A stretch of 6,131 nt of DNA from JAPLJQ01 sp037143735 (GCA_037143735.1 JBAWYD010000131.1:1-6131); one strand, 5' to 3'. Positions 1 through 5,498 are shown, counted from the first letter of the stretch. Numbers and translations are program-made. Notes: generated by a model not told the origin, from the letters alone.

Positions 1-1150
1 TTTTATTTTTGTAAAAATAGAAATCAAAGCAATCTTTGATGTCTTCATCGTTTATGAACATTGTTTCTGTTGTAATACTCTGAAAGAGTGGTTTGAACAA
101 ATTAGAAATTTTTCCTTTGAGATCATCCCAAGATTCTGGCTTCCACTCCGCAAATGTGGAACATATGATACATATAGCAAAATTATCGGAATTCTTGTTT
201 ATTTCGCATGTAAGCCAATAAAGAAAGGTTGTTTTACCAAATCCGACATCTGAAGAGAGAAGGTATGACCCAGTTGGAGGCATTAGATTGTTGATCGAAA
301 AATTATGCCACTCGCGTTGGTGGATAAATTTACCATTGTTATTTCTTCGGAAAAAATCCTCTTCGTGATCCGTTTTCTTTTTTTTCGGTATATCGCCCCG
401 TTGCAAACCAAGAGAAATAAATGGAGATTTCTGTAACTTTTCTTGAAGAAGCCGATCAGATTCTGAAGAAATTTCTTTCCGAATTTTTCTGTAAACATCA
501 TGGAACTCTATTATTTCTATCCAATTTTTTTCCCAATGTTTAATTATATTTGAAAGTGAAATGAAGAAAGCTAAATTTTCCTGTTTTTTATATGTCGCAT
601 TAATTAGGCCAATTACTTTTTTTGTTCGGAAACAGATCACAGGGCTTCCACTATATCCGGGACTTATTTCTTTAATCCCAAATCCGCCAACTTGAAAAAC
701 CGAATGATTGTCGAGGTTCGCAGTCCCAGAAATTTCGCCAGATGCTTGGATTCCTTGCTCAATGAAGGAACCTTGTGGATATCCAAAACATGTAATTTTT
801 TCGAAAGTTGAATTCCATCGCTCATCATGAATTTCCAATGGGAGGTACCGAATTAATTCAGATTCGATTGAATTTTCTTTGATTTTTAAAACCGCAATAT
901 CTGCATCTTTGAAAGAATATTCATGAATAAGTGAGGCCTCAATTTTTTCAGGTCTACGATTTAATGAAATCTGAAAAAGGTCGCTTGAGGTGCTATCCTT
1001 TTGTTTGTTCAAAATGGGTTCAATAACGTGATAACAAGTGAGTATGTATCCATCGGGATGGAAGAAAAAGCCAGTTCCGACAATAGACTCATCATTTGGA
1101 TCCAGGATTTTTACCGTATAATCCTGAAGATTCTTAAGATCAAAAATCAT
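1..1150 (-). CDS. Trypsin-like serine protease fused to P-loop NTPase (conflict-system effector), C-terminus beyond window
   Basis: The minus strand is open without a stop from the ATG at 1150 to the left edge, giving 383 residues of an unfinished protein. Residues 1-195 are a trypsin-fold protease: GTGFFF near residue 25, TCYHV with catalytic His41, ADIAVLKI with Asp84, and GYSGSP with nucleophile Ser169, so the triad is intact. A charged linker (about 195-275) leads to an NTPase whose Walker A is SDVGFGKTT (Lys306, Thr307), with Ser300 where Gly/Ala is usual. The Walker B and any STAND/NACHT or sensor domains lie outside the window. Its ATG overlaps the stop of the Trypco1 gene (ATGA, 1147-1150), implying translational coupling. 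Proteases of this type with NTPase domains belong to the NTP-dependent conflict systems defined with the Trypco domains; the likely role is a sensor that cleaves a protein when the NTPase module is triggered. There is no signal peptide, so it is probably cytosolic. The exact NTPase clade is unknown. Confidence 0.85.
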   Translation of the reverse strand, partial: MIFDLKNLQDYTVKILDPNDESIVGTGFFFHPDGYILTCYHVIEPILNKQKDSTSSDLFQISLNRRPEKIEASLIHEYSFKDADIAVLKIKENSIESELIRYLPLEIHDERWNSTFEKITCFGYPQGSFIEQGIQASGEISGTANLDNHSVFQVGGFGIKEISPGYSGSPVICFRTKKVIGLINATYKKQENLAFFISLSNIIKHWEKNWIEIIEFHDVYRKIRKEISSESDRLLQEKLQKSPFISLGLQRGDIPKKKKTDHEEDFFRRNNNGKFIHQREWHNFSINNLMPPTGSYLLSSDVGFGKTTFLYWLTCEINKNSDNFAICIICSTFAEWKPESWDDLKGKISNLFKPLFQSITTETMFINDEDIKDCFDFYFYKNK

Positions 1151-1473
1151 GGAGATTGCCATTCAGCAGAAATTTTTATCGTAGCCTCGCCACCTGTTTT
1201 TACGAGGAAAATGTCTCCCTCTAAACTAATTTTTAATCCAAATTCTGTTGAGATTTTTGAAGGTTTCAATTCTGTAGGTATGGCATCAAATGATTTTATT
1301 AAGGAGGCACAGATATTACCAATTCGTTTTGAAAAAAGATCAAAATCTAAACTTTTTTCGATTAAGTCTCTCGATACAGAGGCCTTTACGGGTTTTCGTT
1401 CTGTTTCAGCATCAGATTCTGGCTCAATCCAAAATTCTGTGTCACCAGCTTTAACTTTTATGAGCTGTGTCAT
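1147..1473 (-). CDS. Trypsin-co-occurring domain protein Trypco1 (CU044_2847 family)
   Basis: This 108-residue protein is a single Trypco1 domain. It has an N-terminal beta segment (residues 2-18, TQLIKVKAGDTEFWIEP), a central helix (about 41-65), and the family-typical C-terminal strands with EFGLKISLEG (77-86) ending in ATIKISAEW (97-105). Length and motif order match the family. Trypco1 proteins are encoded beside trypsin-like proteases with NTPase modules in conflict systems. The domain is thought to bind or present a cue, or to couple to the protease; its biochemistry is not established. The gene lies first in the operon and its TGA overlaps the ATG of the protease. The ATG at 1471-1473 is preceded by AAGGATGGGG, an acceptable archaeal ribosome site. 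It is AT-rich like its partner and unlike the GC-rich genes to the right, which suggests transfer. Confidence 0.85.
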   Translation of the reverse strand: MTQLIKVKAGDTEFWIEPESDAETERKPVKASVSRDLIEKSLDFDLFSKRIGNICASLIKSFDAIPTELKPSKISTEFGLKISLEGDIFLVKTGGEATIKISAEWQSP

Positions 1474-1513
1474 TTTTCCCCATCCTTATATTAATTGATA
1501 ATTCAAATTTAAT

Positions 1514-1523
1514 CTTATAAATA
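1514..1523 (-). promoter_or_regulatory. TATA box of the Trypco1-protease operon
   Basis: On the minus strand this reads TATTTATAAG, preceded by a purine-rich stretch (AAAGCAG) that could act as a BRE. A start site about 26 bases downstream falls near 1492 and leaves a leader of roughly 20 bases holding AAGGATGGGG before the ATG at 1473. The spacing fits an archaeal promoter; the assignment rests only on sequence. Confidence 0.45.
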
Positions 1524-1865
1524 CTGCTTTGAATGCCGTATCCAATTTTTTGCATATTTTCTTAAAAAAATTAATGGATTAGCAAATCGCGACAAGAATG
1601 CAAAGTGCTCCCAGTACCACGCCGATACTGGCCCAACCACCCCACCAAAAACCGCCCACACCCTCACCATCCCCACCGACGTAAATTCCGCCCACCCGCC
1701 CGGAAGGGGTGCCCTGCCCGCCGGTTCGCGATCACCCCCATGCTGTGAACTAATATTCATCTGCGGGAAAATCCGGCCCTCATAACTCGGCTAAATACGA
1801 CCGCATCAATTCCCGCCGGAGAACGAACTGATATTCCGGCCCGGATTCCGCGTTTTTGTGAATTA
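1524..1865. other. Intergenic region, no convincing gene; glycine-rich open frame with membrane tail on minus strand
   Basis: No homologue-like protein is recognised. On the minus strand the frame from 1731 down to the TAA at 1579-1581 is open and encodes glycine-rich residues followed by a hydrophobic segment (ASIGVVLGALCILVAIC) that ends exactly at the stop, like a C-terminal membrane anchor. It has no ATG: a TGA lies just upstream at 1732-1734 and only a GTG at 1693-1695 could start it, without a clear ribosome site. It may be a decayed or frameshifted small membrane protein. The same stretch has a run of G-tracts on the minus strand (1632-1674). Confidence 0.25.
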
Positions 1866-1927
1866 TTCCCTCTGGAGAACAGGGGGGTGAGGGAAACGAG
1901 GTACAACGGAGCCCGTTACGATGCCCG

Positions 1928-1941
1928 ATTTCATCAGAAAT
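1928..1941. repeat. Hairpin repeat copy 1 (loop ATCA)
   Basis: ATTTC-ATCA-GAAAT, a perfect 5-bp inverted repeat. It is identical to the copy at 1960-1973 except for one exchanged base pair (T-A here, A-T there). Outside it, GCCC (1923-1926) pairs with GGGC (1943-1946) across a single G-G mismatch. Confidence 0.6.
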
Positions 1942-1959
1942 GGGGCTTGAGAATATCGA

Positions 1960-1973
1960 ATATCATCAGATAT
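1960..1973. repeat. Hairpin repeat copy 2 (loop ATCA)
   Basis: ATATC-ATCA-GATAT, the second copy of the 14-base hairpin, 32 bases after the first. The two differences from copy 1 fall on paired positions and preserve pairing. It is preceded by a tandem direct repeat GAATATC (1951-1957 and 1958-1964). Confidence 0.6.
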
Positions 1974-2186
1974 GAGACAGGAGAAGACCATGAGGTCTTC
2001 GACCGAACCATCGGGTTCTTCGAAGGCTTATCCGGGATCTGCCCGGTTAAGGGGGTGTCCCCTCCGCCACTACCACGGCCGACGGATAAACCCCATGAAC
2101 CGACGCTAGCCCGAGCCGGGAAACCTGGCCTTCTTTTCTCTCTAAGAACCAGAGCCGGCTGCGGAATGCCCCCCGTCAAAAGACCA

Positions 2187-2411
2187 TTATTTCACGTGCC
2201 GGAGAAATTCTTCCTTGGTAATATTTGCCTGTTTGAGAATCGAGAGTAAAGTACCTGGTGCCAGTTCCGGATGGTTGGGAACCGTCACGAGCCGCCGGGA
2301 TTCAGGATGCAGGAGATGAATATGGCTGCCGGTCTGCCGAACCGGTTTAAATCCAAAATCAGCGAGTATCCTAATAATTTCAAGAGCTGACAGCAGAGGA
2401 ATTTTTGACAA
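2187..2411 (-). CDS. hicA: HicA-family type II toxin (mRNA interferase)
   Basis: The 74-residue protein has the full HicA dsRBD-like fold signature: KIPLLSALEIIRILADFGF, then RQTGSHIHL with the catalytic-type His30, RRLVTVPNH, and a C-terminal GTLLSILKQANITKEEFL. HicA toxins cleave mRNA and halt translation; they are neutralised by HicB. I place the start at a TTG (2409-2411), which gives MSKIPLLS, the usual family N-terminus. Another in-frame TTG at 2424-2426 would add five residues, and there is no ATG. AAGTGGAT upstream of the chosen TTG may serve as ribosome site. The gene overlaps the 3' end of hicB by 32 bases, so translation is probably coupled and toxin output kept low by the weak start codon. 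The length and catalytic His suggest an active toxin. Confidence 0.85.
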   Translation of the reverse strand: MSKIPLLSALEIIRILADFGFKPVRQTGSHIHLLHPESRRLVTVPNHPELAPGTLLSILKQANITKEEFLRHVK

Positions 2412-2613
2412 GAGTATCCACTTCAATGTCGAGATAGGTCAGTTTATGGTTGCTGGGAGTAAGCTCGATTAAAAGCTGGTAATGCTCCTCAAGACCTTTC
2501 TTGAGATTCTGCACAGCTTCCTCTTCAGATGATCCCTGGTCGGCAACATTTGTAAGGAGATCCACCGCCACGAAATATTTTCCTTCCTTATGGACTTCAA
2601 TGAGAGTCTTCAT
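2380..2613 (-). CDS. hicB: HicB-family antitoxin
   Basis: This 77-residue protein shows the HicB partial RNase H fold: KYFVAVDLL (12-20), then a DQGSSEEEAVQNLKKGLEEHYQLL segment (25-48) that is the family hallmark. It binds HicA and blocks its active site. Typical HicB proteins often carry a C-terminal HTH or RHH DNA-binding domain; this short form has only a tail of about 27 residues after the core, so self-repression by HicB itself is doubtful. It is the first gene of the pair and overlaps hicA. The ATG at 2611-2613 has no ribosome site and lies about 26 bases from a TATA-like element, suggesting leaderless translation. Confidence 0.85.
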   Translation of the reverse strand: MKTLIEVHKEGKYFVAVDLLTNVADQGSSEEEAVQNLKKGLEEHYQLLIELTPSNHKLTYLDIEVDTLVKNSSAVSS

Positions 2614-2634
2614 GCTCAGGTACGATCTTTGGGA

Positions 2635-2645
2635 GTATATGATAA
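2635..2645 (-). promoter_or_regulatory. Probable TATA box of hicBA
   Basis: The minus strand reads TTATCATATAC here, centred about 26 bases before the hicB ATG at 2613. Archaeal initiation at that distance would start the transcript at or next to the ATG, matching the absence of a Shine-Dalgarno sequence. Prediction from spacing and base content only. Confidence 0.4.
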
Positions 2646-2736
2646 TAATTGTATGTTGGTCTCAGCCCGGGGTGCCCCCGCTACAACCATGCCCACGGCT
2701 GCACCGCCACGCAGGAATGGAGAGCGGAACCTTCTG

Positions 2737-2751
2737 AAAAATCCCGGATTT
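2737..2751 (-). terminator. Hairpin with T-run after the DUF2779 gene
   Basis: AAATC-CGG-GATTT on the minus strand (2739-2751) is a perfect 5-bp stem with a 3-base loop that runs directly into TTTTT, about 35-45 bases after the DUF2779 stop codon. A second T-run (TTTGTTTTT) follows on the plus strand, so it could act in either direction. It is a plausible terminator separating this gene from hicBA. Confidence 0.35.
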
Positions 2752-2784
2752 GTTTTTCCAGATAAACCCTGTTAAAGAAATGAC

Positions 2785-4242
2785 TTAAGACCCCACAAAC
2801 CCCCTCAGCACCTCATGCAACCTCACCATCGCGAGCGTATCCCGCTCACAGTACTCCAGCAACTCCGCCTGCTTCCCCGCCATCTCCTCCGGCGTCATCA
2901 TCCCCTGCGCCATCATCGCGAACGTAACCAGTGCGTCGTCGCCGTTCCCGATCGCGAGGCCGTCGTAGGAGAGGTCGGGGACGAGCACGGGGAGGACGAC
3001 CTTGATGGACGTCCGCCCGCAGAACTGCGGGTGGCTGATGCACTTGATGCAGGGCTCGAGGTCGACGATCCGCCGGGTGAGGGAGAGAAGGTCGCCCGCG
3101 AGGTCGGGGAAGCGCCGGGCGAGTGCTGCAATCGTGGTCTTCTCGAAACTGCTGTAGGTGATGATGGAGCCGTCCCGCACGCCGTCCGCCGTGAGATCGG
3201 CGATGAGCCGCTCCGCGAGTTCGCGGCGGCAGTCCCGGGCCGGGTCGGCTAGGTACTCCCTGTGGGAGATCTCCGATCCGGGCGCGTTCCTGACATGAAG
3301 GGAGTACTGGACCGGGATGTGCTCGTAGGGGGCGACGCCCGGCCAGAGCGGGAGGGCGGTCATCATGGTCTCGAAGTCGAGGTAGGATGCGGGGTACCGG
3401 ATCGCCGCGAGTTTCTGCCGGAGGGAGGGGTCGACCTGCACGGTCCCGCTTCGGACACATTCGACGACACGCCGCTGGGGATCGGATAACCTGAACCCGT
3501 CCGGGATCTGCTGCACCGTGGTGATGCCGGCCGCGATCAGCCGTTCGGCAGCATCCTGCCGGAGCCGCGGGATGGTGAAGATGTGCGCTGCGCCATCCCT
3601 CCCGAGACATTCGCCGAAGTACTCGCACGACCGGCAGTTCCAGGTGAGTTGCGGCGCGGGCTCCTGCGGGGCGCCCGAGCTGGCGTCGATCTCGTTCATC
3701 ACGGCCCGGAATTCTCCGACCCGGGTGAGGACCGGCCCCGTCATGTCGGTCGTTGTAAAGAGCCGCTCGTCCGGCATGCCGAGCCGGTAGTTCTTGTCGA
3801 TGAGCATGAGGCGGACAGATGACGGGGAGAACCCGGCCGCCTGCGCAACGAGCGTCGTATACGCCATGTCGTCGACATGCTCCTCCTTTGCGTTGATACC
3901 GGACTTGATCTCGATGAGGGAGAAACCTCCCGCCTCACGGATAAGGATGTCCGCCTTCGTGCGGTAATTGCCGGCAGAGAACGCGGCCTCGAAGATGACC
4001 CTCGTCACCGGGTTTGCGATCAGCTCCCGGGTCCGGGCGGCTGCAGCTTCAGCCCCCGTCCCGCTGACAAATATCCCGGAAGGGAACAGGTCGCGGGCGA
4101 TGGCATGGACCTTCTTCCCCTGCTCCATCCAGAATTTTTGTGCCGCGGTAAATTCCGGGCGGATCACGCCGCTGCGGAGCCGCCATCCCAAGGTACTGCA
4201 GAAGACCGTACTTACAAAGATGTTCTTGTCAACTGGTGGCAT
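2785..4242 (-). CDS. DUF2779 protein: Cas4-like PD-(D/E)XK nuclease with DnaQ-like exonuclease domain
   Basis: Starting at the ATG 4240-4242 gives 485 residues, the usual DUF2779 length, and the N-terminus DKNIFVSTVFCSTLGWRL corresponds to the family opening. An upstream ATG at 4350 would add 36 residues without family character and cover the divergent gene's start. Residues about 80-140 form a PD-(D/E)XK nuclease core: Glu85 (IFEAAF), Asp98 (KADILI), Glu111 and Lys113 (IEIKS). A Cas4/AddB-type Fe-S set is visible: Cys15, then Cys203, Cys206, Cys212 (C-x2-C-x5-C). The C-terminal half is RNase H-like/DEDD: Asp289 and Glu291 (YLDFET), a middle segment ITYSSFEK (361-368), and Asp468 in YCERDT, with Tyr464 suggesting the DEDDy type. 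It probably processes DNA, possibly from both end and single-strand substrates. Its biological role is not known. It stands alone on its strand, divergent from another exonuclease, and is strongly GC-rich. Confidence 0.82.
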   Translation of the reverse strand: MPPVDKNIFVSTVFCSTLGWRLRSGVIRPEFTAAQKFWMEQGKKVHAIARDLFPSGIFVSGTGAEAAAARTRELIANPVTRVIFEAAFSAGNYRTKADILIREAGGFSLIEIKSGINAKEEHVDDMAYTTLVAQAAGFSPSSVRLMLIDKNYRLGMPDERLFTTTDMTGPVLTRVGEFRAVMNEIDASSGAPQEPAPQLTWNCRSCEYFGECLGRDGAAHIFTIPRLRQDAAERLIAAGITTVQQIPDGFRLSDPQRRVVECVRSGTVQVDPSLRQKLAAIRYPASYLDFETMMTALPLWPGVAPYEHIPVQYSLHVRNAPGSEISHREYLADPARDCRRELAERLIADLTADGVRDGSIITYSSFEKTTIAALARRFPDLAGDLLSLTRRIVDLEPCIKCISHPQFCGRTSIKVVLPVLVPDLSYDGLAIGNGDDALVTFAMMAQGMMTPEEMAGKQAELLEYCERDTLAMVRLHEVLRGFVGS

Positions 4243-4327
4243 GAGGTCCCCGTTATCATTGAACCGTAAAACAGATGATCGTCGGTGTTCCGGAGGATAA
4301 AAATTATGAAATACGATTGTCACAAAA
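4243..4327. promoter_or_regulatory. Bidirectional promoter region between two nuclease genes
   Basis: The 85-base gap holds one clear AT-rich block, GATAAAAATTAT (4296-4307). Read on plus, its centre is about 26 bases before the ATG at 4328, so the exonuclease mRNA would be leaderless. Read on minus (ATAATTTTTATC), initiation would fall near 4275, leaving a leader of about 33 bases for the DUF2779 gene. A single element could serve both, making the two genes co-regulated or mutually exclusive. Confidence 0.4.
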
Positions 4328-4909
4328 ATGAGATGTATGCTCCTTTTCATCGATACGGAGACGACAGGGTTGCCAGGACCCGGAAGGACCGATGTTGAAA
4401 GGTGGCCGAGAATTGTCCAGCTGGCCTGGTCTGTCTATGATACCGACGGCAACCGGGACAGTGTAACCAGTCATATCATTTACCCGACCGATTTTACCAT
4501 CCCTTACGATGCTGCTTCCATTCACGGGATTACCACTGACCGGGCAAAGAGGGAGGGTGTGTCGCTGTATAAGGTTCTCCCGGAGCTGAACCGTGATATC
4601 GGGCGGTCCGAAGCGATCATCGCGCATAACGCAGATTTTGACCTACCGATCGTACACACGGAATTCCTGCGGTGCAGCATCGAAACAGATCTCTTAAAAA
4701 AATCCCGGTTCTGCACGATGAAAACCCCGAAGATTGTGCAGTGTTGTAAAATTCCAAAGCCATCCGGTTATGGATACAAGTGGCCGACGCTGGTTGAGCT
4801 GCATTCCCATCTGTTCGAAACAGGTTTTGCCGGAAGTCACAACGCCCATGCCGATGTAGAAGCCTGTGCGAGATGTTTTTTTGAATTGCGCAACCGGGGA
4901 ATTATCTGA
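4328..4909 (+). CDS. DEDDh 3'-5' exonuclease (DnaQ / RNase T superfamily)
   Basis: This 193-residue protein is a stand-alone exonuclease domain. Exo I is FIDTETTG with Asp9 and Glu11; IHGIT follows at 65-69; Exo II is AHNADFD with Asp105; Exo III is HNAHAD with His171 and Asp176. All catalytic residues of the DEDDh type are present, so it should be active, using two metal ions to remove nucleotides from DNA or RNA 3' ends. Length equals one domain with no polymerase or other module. I use the ATG at 4328, where the promoter spacing predicts a leaderless start; the ATG at 4337 (MLLFIDTETTG) is an equally family-like start three codons later. It diverges from the DUF2779 nuclease. A short frame begins at the base right after its TGA (TGAATG). 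Confidence 0.88.
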   Translation: MRCMLLFIDTETTGLPGPGRTDVERWPRIVQLAWSVYDTDGNRDSVTSHIIYPTDFTIPYDAASIHGITTDRAKREGVSLYKVLPELNRDIGRSEAIIAHNADFDLPIVHTEFLRCSIETDLLKKSRFCTMKTPKIVQCCKIPKPSGYGYKWPTLVELHSHLFETGFAGSHNAHADVEACARCFFELRNRGII

Positions 4910-5074
4910 ATGAAAATACATCAATCGTTCGTTTTTTCATCATTTGATTTCGATCATTTCTGGATTTCCGTGAACCGCTCTCGTTCCACTCTGAAGAAAA
5001 AGATCCGGAACAGGCAGCCCCTCCCTGTTCCGGCAATGGGAGAAGAACTGCAAACCAATAAGAGCCTTTACTGA
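4910..5074 (+). pseudogene. Fragment of a Holliday-junction-resolvase-like endonuclease gene inside a 54-codon frame
   Basis: The ATG at 4910 directly follows the exonuclease stop and opens a 54-residue frame ending at TGA 5072-5074. Its residues 21-29 (VNRSRSTLK, 4970-4996) are identical to residues 55-63 of the intact endonuclease at 5760. The two 27-base stretches differ at only four bases, all third codon positions, so the piece diverged while coding. After that the match fades (KKIRNRQPLPVP against GRISEQMAPLLPEFP) and no nuclease core follows. It lacks both the membrane anchor and the PD-(D/E)XK residues. I read it as the remnant of a paralogue or of a duplication. The frame might still be translated by coupling to the exonuclease. 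A T6 run (4932-4937) within it could end the exonuclease transcript. Confidence 0.5.
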
Positions 5075-5099
5075 AGAATAGTGAATACGAGGACCTGCA

Positions 5100-5498
5100 A
5101 TGGTGAAACTCACGGATGAGATCAAGGAATCGCTGACGGGGACTAAAGTGGTGTTCCTCGCGACATCAGCAAAAGACCGCACGCCCAATGTCGTCCCGAT
5201 CGCGGGGTTCAAGCTCCTGGATGACGAGACGCTGCTCATCTCGGACCAGTTTTTCAACAAGACACTGAAAAATATGAAAGAGAACCCGAAGATTGCCATC
5301 TCCTGGTGGGGAGAGAAAGGCGGCTTCCAGATGAAGGGTTCGGTGACCATCCACACAAACGACGAGATCTTCCGGCAGGATGTGGCGTGGATCAAAGAGA
5401 TCAGGCCCAACCTGACTCCAAAGTCTGCCGTTGTCATGAAGATCTCCGATGTCTACAATGTCAAACCCGGATCTGAGCCGGGGAAAAAGATTCTCTGA
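5100..5498 (+). CDS. Pyridoxamine 5'-phosphate oxidase-family protein (FMN-binding split barrel)
   Basis: This 132-residue protein matches the small single-domain split-barrel flavoproteins common in methanogens. Strand one is VVFLATSAKDRTPNVVPI (17-34); LLISDQFFNKTLKNMKENPKIAI (45-67) is the helix-strand unit whose Lys54/Thr55 region normally meets FMN phosphate; FQMKGSVTI (76-84) and VYNVKPG (118-124) complete the barrel. The substrate is unknown: family members range from true pyridoxamine phosphate oxidases to F420- or FMN-dependent reductases, and this short form lacks what would identify a true PNPOx. The ATG at 5100 is preceded by GAGGACC at a suitable distance. It is monocistronic, between a gene remnant and a terminator-like hairpin, and is an ordinary host-like gene in base use. 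Confidence 0.85.
   Translation: MVKLTDEIKESLTGTKVVFLATSAKDRTPNVVPIAGFKLLDDETLLISDQFFNKTLKNMKENPKIAISWWGEKGGFQMKGSVTIHTNDEIFRQDVAWIKEIRPNLTPKSAVVMKISDVYNVKPGSEPGKKIL

Larger units (their letters stand above)
1866..2148. other. Dense array of short stem-loops, possible structured RNA of unknown family
   Basis: About ten inverted repeats with tight loops follow one another: 1866-1872/1889-1895 (7 bp, 16-base loop); 1905-1909/1913-1917 (5 bp, loop AGC); 1923-1932/1937-1946 (4+5 bp around one G-G mismatch, loop ATCA); 1960-1964/1969-1973 (5 bp, ATCA); 1983-1989/1994-2000 (7 bp, ATGA); 2005-2009/2014-2018 (5 bp, ATCG), extendable to 1997-2025; 2027-2036/2042-2051 (4+5 bp around one T-T mismatch, loop ATCTG); 2050-2054/2059-2063 (5 bp, GTGT); 2115-2120/2124-2129 (6 bp with one G-U, AAA); 2131-2135/2144-2148 (5 bp). 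Chance would give well under one perfect 5-bp stem with a 3-5-base loop in such a length, so the structure is real at the sequence level. The strand is uncertain: G-U pairs in 2115-2129 and in the 1997-2025 extension favour plus, but on the minus strand it would form the 3' untranslated region of hicBA. It does not resemble tRNA, RNase P RNA, SRP RNA or a C/D box RNA. It could also be a DNA-level feature such as a remnant of a mobile element. Confidence 0.5.

Noticed and set aside
1001..1498. 165-codon plus-strand frame
   Set aside because: It lies wholly antisense to the Trypco1 and protease genes, which show clear family motifs.
1921..1980. C/D box small RNA on the minus strand (two TGATGA boxes)
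   Set aside because: The two TGATGA motifs are the hairpin loops; D and D' boxes at the required 12-base guide spacing are missing.
1866..2190. tRNA, RNase P RNA, SRP RNA or a CRISPR array
   Set aside because: No T-loop or acceptor arrangement, no conserved P4 or SRP core sequences, and no regularly spaced identical repeats with unique spacers.
1749..2249. A 166-codon open frame on the plus strand (ATG-less upstream part, GTG at 1887) as a possible gene
   Set aside because: Its end runs antisense through hicA, the product is proline- and arginine-rich without family character, and the twin hairpin repeats fall in different reading phases; structure explains the region better.
2815..3252. 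145-codon plus-strand frame
   Set aside because: Antisense shadow of the DUF2779 gene with biased charged composition and no motif.
2846..3628. 260-codon minus-strand frame, arginine- and proline-rich
   Set aside because: It is an out-of-frame shadow of the GC-rich DUF2779 gene and has no domain.
4243..4350. N-terminal extension of the DUF2779 protein starting at 4350
   Set aside because: The extra 36 residues resemble nothing in the family and would overlap the start of the divergent exonuclease and its promoter.
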